A DNA stretch of 64,000 bases from Amborella trichopoda (taxonomy: Eukaryota > Streptophyta > Magnoliopsida > Amborellales > Amborellaceae). Both the position numbers and the translations under genes were made by a program. Location of the stretch: positions 2,439,247-2,503,246 of the forward strand of contig NW_006500031.1 of assembly GCF_000471905.2 (NCBI RefSeq), given 5' to 3'. Below, piece by piece: positions 58,900 through 64,000 of the stretch. Within the stretch, counting starts at the first letter, position 1; every line of letters begins with the position of its first letter. The notes beneath the pieces are model-generated. The model was not told where the DNA came from, did not search any database, and worked only from the letters and a program-made list of their open reading frames with translations.

Positions 58900-60280
58900 T
58901 ATATATATATATATTCTTTTCATCCATTTTTCTTTCGAAAAATATCACTTACAAGCTGTCTTTTTCCAAAAATTCTTATAAGAGAAAATAAAAGTAAAAC
59001 CAACAAATCCAATATCTTAAAACCTTGATACCATTAAACTAATTTTCTTTAAACAAAGAAACTAATCAATACTTCTCATGCTTGGGAATCTAAAGACAAT
59101 AATTGAAAAGGCAAGAATTGAACAGAAGAATACCGTCGATTATCCTGGACTTATTACACCCCACACCGAGTCACCACCATCCGATGACGCAGGATCAACG
59201 AGCAACTTAATCGCAAAGGGAAAGCAAGTTTTAAGGCAAACCTCTAATTGAATCAGGAAATCCTCTGGATCACAAAATTCAAACTTAGGTACAAACCCAT
59301 AAAACCTAGTTCAAGCAAACCGATAAAACCTAGTTTAGGCAAGATAGCATGCACTTGCTAGTACCCAACCCTTAGGTTCATCAAAGCAAGATGAGGGGGT
59401 CGTGCCCCTTAGGTCAACATAGAGACAGACATAGTCCAAAAGGTGGGGCTTGTCCCTTTGTATGATCTAGAGAGAGAAAAAAACTTCTAGGGTTAGGACG
59501 TGTCACCTATTGCTATCAAAGAGAGAGAAATATTTAGAAATATTTAGATAGAAGAGAGAAATTGATGTCTTAAATTGTAGGTAAGAAGTCCTCTTTTTAT
59601 AGTCCAAAAACTAGGATAAGGGTTTCTTTAGAATTTCCATGGCTTGCCTCTTCTAGTAGATTGAATATGAACCGTTAACCATGGGTGCATTGTGGAGTGA
59701 GAGAGTTGATTCCTTCATTTCATAAATGGGTCATCAACATCAACATGCTATAGGTGCTAAAACCTGTATCCCCTTTTCTTTTGACATTATTCTAAATAAG
59801 ATAACATTAATCATACTATTGTCCTTTATCCAAAATATATATTAAATAAGATAATATTAATCATAGTGCTTTATCCAAAATATGCATAACCCTTATCAAG
59901 TTTTATAAAAGATTCATTCAAATCTTTTTCAATATAAAACATATATCCAAATCTCATAATAACTTGGCCTCTTATCAACTTAACCCTAAACTAGGAAAAC
60001 CCCCTAAAAGTGAGGTGTGCCACCCATGGGAATAGAAAACCCCTAAATTGGGGCGTGCTACCCATGTGGAGGCTTTGTTGGTCCCCACCAATTTAAGCCA
60101 TGATAGACCCATGTGCATAATGGGCTCCAACGCTATTTTTAAATATTTTAAAAAAATAATAAAAATATTTTAGAATTAAGTTGAATATTTAAAACATTAA
60201 AAAAATCAATATCTCTATTTTTTATAAATCCAAATTTTATAAATAAAATATCCAGAGATCTAGAAAAGTTCAAATAATAA
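58900..60280. other. Intergenic DNA with two small repeat pairs
   Basis: AAATAAGATAAYATTAATCATA recurs at about 59795 and 59845. AACCCCYTAAA with GTGYGCYACCCATG recurs at about 59998 and 60040. It may belong to a degraded LTR element; no coding part was found. Confidence 0.4.
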
Positions 60281-60289
60281 TTCTAAAAC

Positions 60290-60682
60290 GAAAAAGTTTA
60301 TATTAGGTTGCAACCATAAAATGTAGAATTACAGATGCACCTCAAAAATCCATTGAAAAATGTTGTTTTAATGTCGAAAAAACCCTCTAATTGATCATCT
60401 TGACATCGAGATGTATGAATATGAAAAACAAAAAGATTTTGAGTCCCACAAATAGTGCATCTTGCAACACATATCTAGACCGTCAATTTTCGAGATTTTC
60501 ATATATTTTTAGATCTACTCGATTTTAACCATTTTTGAAGTTTAAAATTTTGTAATTAGATATAAAAATAGATTTTCAGATAATCCTAAGAATTTGTTAC
60601 ACCAAATTACACGTCATGATAAAATTTGGAGGTGCACCTTAATTGGATTGATTATAGTTGCAACCTTATAGAATCCGCACCC
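60290..60682 (-). mobile_element. MITE, subfamily A, with target duplication
   Basis: It opens GAAAAAGTTTATATTAGGT TGCAACC and closes TTGCAACCTTATAGAATCCG with CACCC. Flanks TTCTAAAAC (60281-60289) and TTTTAAAAT (60683-60691) match at 7 of 9, both differences being C/T changes. Confidence 0.9.
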
Positions 60683-60699
60683 TTTTAAAATCATATCAT

Positions 60700-62160
60700 C
60701 ATAAAATAAACACAATTAAATTAATTAGATGATATAAAGATCCATATGGTTTAGAAATAAATATTTTGGGGCACTCCACCTTCAACCTTAGACTACAGCC
60801 CACATTTGCTTTATCAACCGACCCAGTATTTTTCATGACCCATATTCCTTACAGGGGCTCATTAGTGGGTCACCAAAGTCTAGTTTATGACCCACGGGGT
60901 CGTAATCCCAGTTTGTAGATTTCAGGTTCTCCTTTAGAGATATGCCAATGTCACCTAGACCTAATGCAACTACAGCTCATCGGTGCATAGTGATATATCT
61001 CACACATGTATAAGTTTCACTCTAAAAGGTAGTTCACTTTCTCGAAATGGCTATCATTATGTACGTCTTGTGATGGTACATAGATGAAGCTTTGGCCTCC
61101 GTCTTTAGAGGCCACCATCACATACAAGGGTTACACAGTCTTTTGGCTCACTCATCCGGATATACTCCGACCTCATTAAGAGATGACCTATTAGAACCCT
61201 TATCGAATAGTTTTGCATGCCAAGGTAACATAAGTTTTTTCCAACTAATTGGTCCCGTCAGGTACAATTCGGTATAAGCAAATGTTATTTATTTAATATG
61301 ATCCACGAGGGACCATACTCCTACTGAATTTATATTTCACTATATCAAATATTTCATTACAAACGCTAATAACTCTTTTAATGGCCACTCTCACCCGACA
61401 CATATGCTCATTTAGGATATTGCAGTGCAAGGTCGACAATCATAGACTTCATAATATGCCAGCTAGGGTCCTTTTTATGTGGACTTGAGAAACCTGGCTA
61501 GAATGGACTTCATTGTCCAAGGGGCATCAGAAATGTACGTTACAGATGTGGAGCAAGAGGTGATGCAATTGGGTTAGGCTCGGACGATGCCCTTGATTAT
61601 TAATCGGATTTAGATGACATGGTTTTCGTGTAATGAAGAAGCATCACAGCCACACCACACAAAAAGGCTTAAGAAGTTTCACCGTGTCTTTTAGTTTCAA
61701 TGGCAGGCTTTGGGATCTACTGTACACCAGTGAGAGTCTGACTACATAAACCCTTATAGCAACCCTGCACATTTTCGGTACGGTGCTCTAAGAGCAAGTA
61801 AATATACAAAGGGGTGATCCCTTAACTGACTCCGAAAATTTGGTAACCCACAGACATCGATGTCGGATTCGGGTGATTTTGGGAACGATTAAAATATCTT
61901 AAATGTGACCTGCATCAGTGTGGAAAATCAGCACATGACAGACCGAGAAGGAACAATGAAGGGCAATATTAAAGAGCTTGCAATTCAAGCCAAATTTGGA
62001 AGTTGGAACAATGGCACAACTATATAAGATGTGCCACTGTAGTATGGTATGCTTCACTGAGAGCACAAACATTGTTTTTGCTTACTATCAGTTTCAAAGT
62101 TCTGGTTTTTAGGCTGACAAATGAAGCTTTTAGGTCCACAAATGATTAAACACGAGAAAG
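60700..62160. other. Intergenic DNA, no gene supported
   Basis: Base composition is more even here than in most of the window (for example 61420-61960), but all frames are broken within about 60 codons and no domain is seen. It may be an old retrotransposon. Confidence 0.4.
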
Positions 62161-62175
62161 GGCTAGAAAGTTTTA

Positions 62176-63184
62176 AGGGAAAATTATAGATACCTCTAAA
62201 ACCCACTTTATACACTTTTTAGTCTCGATATGTTTTCGTATCACCCTCAAGATCTCAACACTTTTTTTTTTTTGTATTCACCTCCTAGTAAAAATGTCAA
62301 CAATATTAAAACTAAAATGCTTCTACCCTCTCTCTTTCTCCTGATCTCTACACGTCTCTCTCCTTCTCTCTCTATATGTTCTCTCCCTCTACCTGCCTTT
62401 TCTCTCTAACCAGAAAGCATCCAACAATTTTACCTACCCTCTCTAACTTTCTCTCTCTAGCCAGAAAGCAACCCGCAACTTCAGTAGAGCTCAACGCAAA
62501 TTAACATAGAAACCGGGGGAAGGAAACAACACTTAGAAAACCCAATCTAAAAATAAAAACCCATGATCAAAACCAGTTAGGCACTCCGCTATTTTACAGA
62601 TTTTAGCTTGGTGATCAATGGCGATAAAAAACCCATGAAATGAAATAGGGAAGAAACCTCTCTAAACCCATTAAAAACCAAAGTCTACACAAAAAGGTCG
62701 TTCGCAAAATCAATGCCAAAAAAAGCAACTTTAAATGAAGATCTTGATTATTTGCTTACAAACCTACAATTTAGGTCCTCTCAACATGAAGAGAGAGAAT
62801 ATTTTAGTGGGCGTATTGTGGAGAGGGCATAGGGAAACCAAGAGTCCGGGAATTAAATTGAGGCTCCAATGGCTGATCGATTAAAGGGAAAGAGAGGACG
62901 AGTAGAGATAGAGAAAGAGAGCGCGAGAGGAGAGAGAGAGGGTGTGTAGAGAGAAGAAAAGAGGTATAATGAGTAAAGAGAGAAAAAAAGCTAATTTTCA
63001 ATTGTGTAGAGATCGGGAGAGAGAGAGAGGGAAGGTAGAGAGGGTAATGGCATTTTAGTCTCAATATTAGTTAATTTTTTTTATTAAAGAACTCAATAAA
63101 AAAAAAATAGTATTCGAATTTAAAATGGGACACAGATGGTAAGATATCTAAAAAAATTGATCGTGGGGGTCTCTATAATTTTCT
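62176..63184. mobile_element. Large fold-back MITE, family F, 1009 bp
   Basis: It opens AGGGAAAATTATAGATACC and closes GGTCTCTATAATTTTCT. The long arms mirror each other (AAACTAAAATGC and GCATTTTAGTCT-like text; CTCTC on one side and GAGAG on the other). Flanks AAAGTTTTA (62167-62175) and AAAGTTTTG (63185-63193) match at 8 of 9. Confidence 0.82.
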
Positions 63185-63659
63185 AAAGTTTTGACATTGT
63201 TTGTTGTCATTCTTAGGCAGAATGCAGTCTTAGGCCAGGTCATGCACAACAGGAAAGAAAACATCAAATCAGTAGAAAACAAGCACATACAGTCGCCTAG
63301 ATAAAAAAAATAGATTAAATCTCAATGCGGAGAGCAACTTATGTTTCGTTGGAACTTGGAAGTGACCAGATCCATGTCCCGTGTGGGACGCCAAGTGTTG
63401 CTGACAGCAAATGGTACATCTTTGTTTAAGTCACATCGACGTGTATTAGGTGTTGCGGACGAGATCAGATCTATATATATATATATAATCTCACATTCTT
63501 TTTAATAGCCAAAAATATCATTATTAAAAAAAGGCTTAATGTATAAAATAATAATATATAAGTGTCTAAAATTTATTGAGTAAAATTATAAAATATTTTA
63601 TAGTATGAGCACCCTAACATAACCCATGTGGAAAAGTCTTAAAAACGTCTATAGGCGAA

Positions 63660-63860
63660 TTGCTATCGTGTTTCCCCCACGTCACAGACATGTTATGTCC
63701 GTGACGGTTTTGCCTAAAAACCACCACGGATTTATGGTAGCTGTGGCAGTTCCCGTATATTTTTTGTGTCAATTTTACATGAAAAAAATCTTGTCACGGG
63801 CATGCTATATCAAAAAAATTTCATCACGGGCATGCTATATCTGTGACGGTCTTTAATCCA
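63660..63860 (+). repeat. Short hairpins and a 42-bp duplication with GTGACGG motifs
   Basis: CACAGACATGTTATGTCCGTG is self-complementary around its centre. TCACGGGCATGCTATATC occurs twice at about 63794-63842, followed by TGTGACGGTCTTTAATCC. This pattern suggests a subterminal part of a CACTA- or Harbinger-like element; class not fixed. Confidence 0.5.
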
Positions 63861-63945
63861 TGCGGTCTGAAAAAATTAGATGGCACCGAACTTATGGGCA
63901 AAAATATTGTTCATTTTCACACGTAGGAGTTTTGTAATATCTTCC

Positions 63946-63972
63946 ATATATATATATATATATATATATATA
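63946..63972 (+). repeat. (AT)n microsatellite
   Basis: A pure AT run of 27 bp near the right edge; a shorter one lies at about 63473-63487. Confidence 0.95.
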
Positions 63973-64000
63973 AAGATCATGATAGCCCACAAACTGATAG

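Overview
This is about 64 kb of AT-rich nuclear DNA from a flowering plant. The evidence is intron-rich genes with GT-AG introns of plant type, plant forms of tomosyn and HMGB proteins, plant Ty1/copia and LINE relics, and very many small non-autonomous DNA transposons (MITEs). I cannot name the species from the sequence alone. No prokaryotic, organellar, viral or CRISPR feature was seen.

Four protein-coding loci can be supported. (1) Positions 190-4531, plus strand: the last nine exons of a tomosyn-like (Lgl/STXBP5 family) gene, ending in an R-SNARE-like motif; the rest lies left of the window. (2) 16427-20972, minus strand: a complete six-exon THEP1-type nucleoside-triphosphatase gene (191 aa). 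(3) 30597-32903, plus strand: a complete seven-exon HMG-box (HMGB-type) chromatin protein gene (156 aa). (4) 48756-54661, minus strand: the last four exons (190 aa) of a conserved-looking nuclear-type protein that I do not recognise; its first coding exon is unresolved. The genes are unrelated in function and are not an operon or cluster.

The rest is repeat-driven. One Mutator-like MITE group (9-bp target duplications) comes in two subfamilies. They share their interior but carry different terminal palindromes, AAGGTTGCAACCTT or GAGCCTAGGCTC. Roughly twenty copies or remnants are present, including six standing end to end at 7869-10318 and separated by the same 9-bp junction ATAAAATAA. A second group of fold-back elements (12064-12654, 18232-18378, 52553-53052, 62176-63184) has ends of the type GGGAAAWWTATC and 9-bp target duplications. 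One of these sits inside a hAT-type element with 16-bp terminal inverted repeats (TIRs) and an 8-bp target duplication (52292-53327), which itself lies in an intron of gene 4. There is also a 1-kb palindrome just upstream of the HMGB gene, a minisatellite of about 1.1 kb, a degenerate LINE (about 35.0-38.8 kb, minus), a copia RNase H relic (51.3-51.7 kb, plus), and many two-copy tandem duplications of about 20-105 bp.

Other notable points: a truncated copy of the SNARE-encoding last exon of the tomosyn gene lies 39 kb downstream on the same strand (43567-44010); a 42-bp near-perfect hairpin follows the tomosyn gene; and a C-run/G-run with quadruplex potential lies beside the hAT element. I found no clear new multi-gene system. 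The most unusual material is the MITE architecture.
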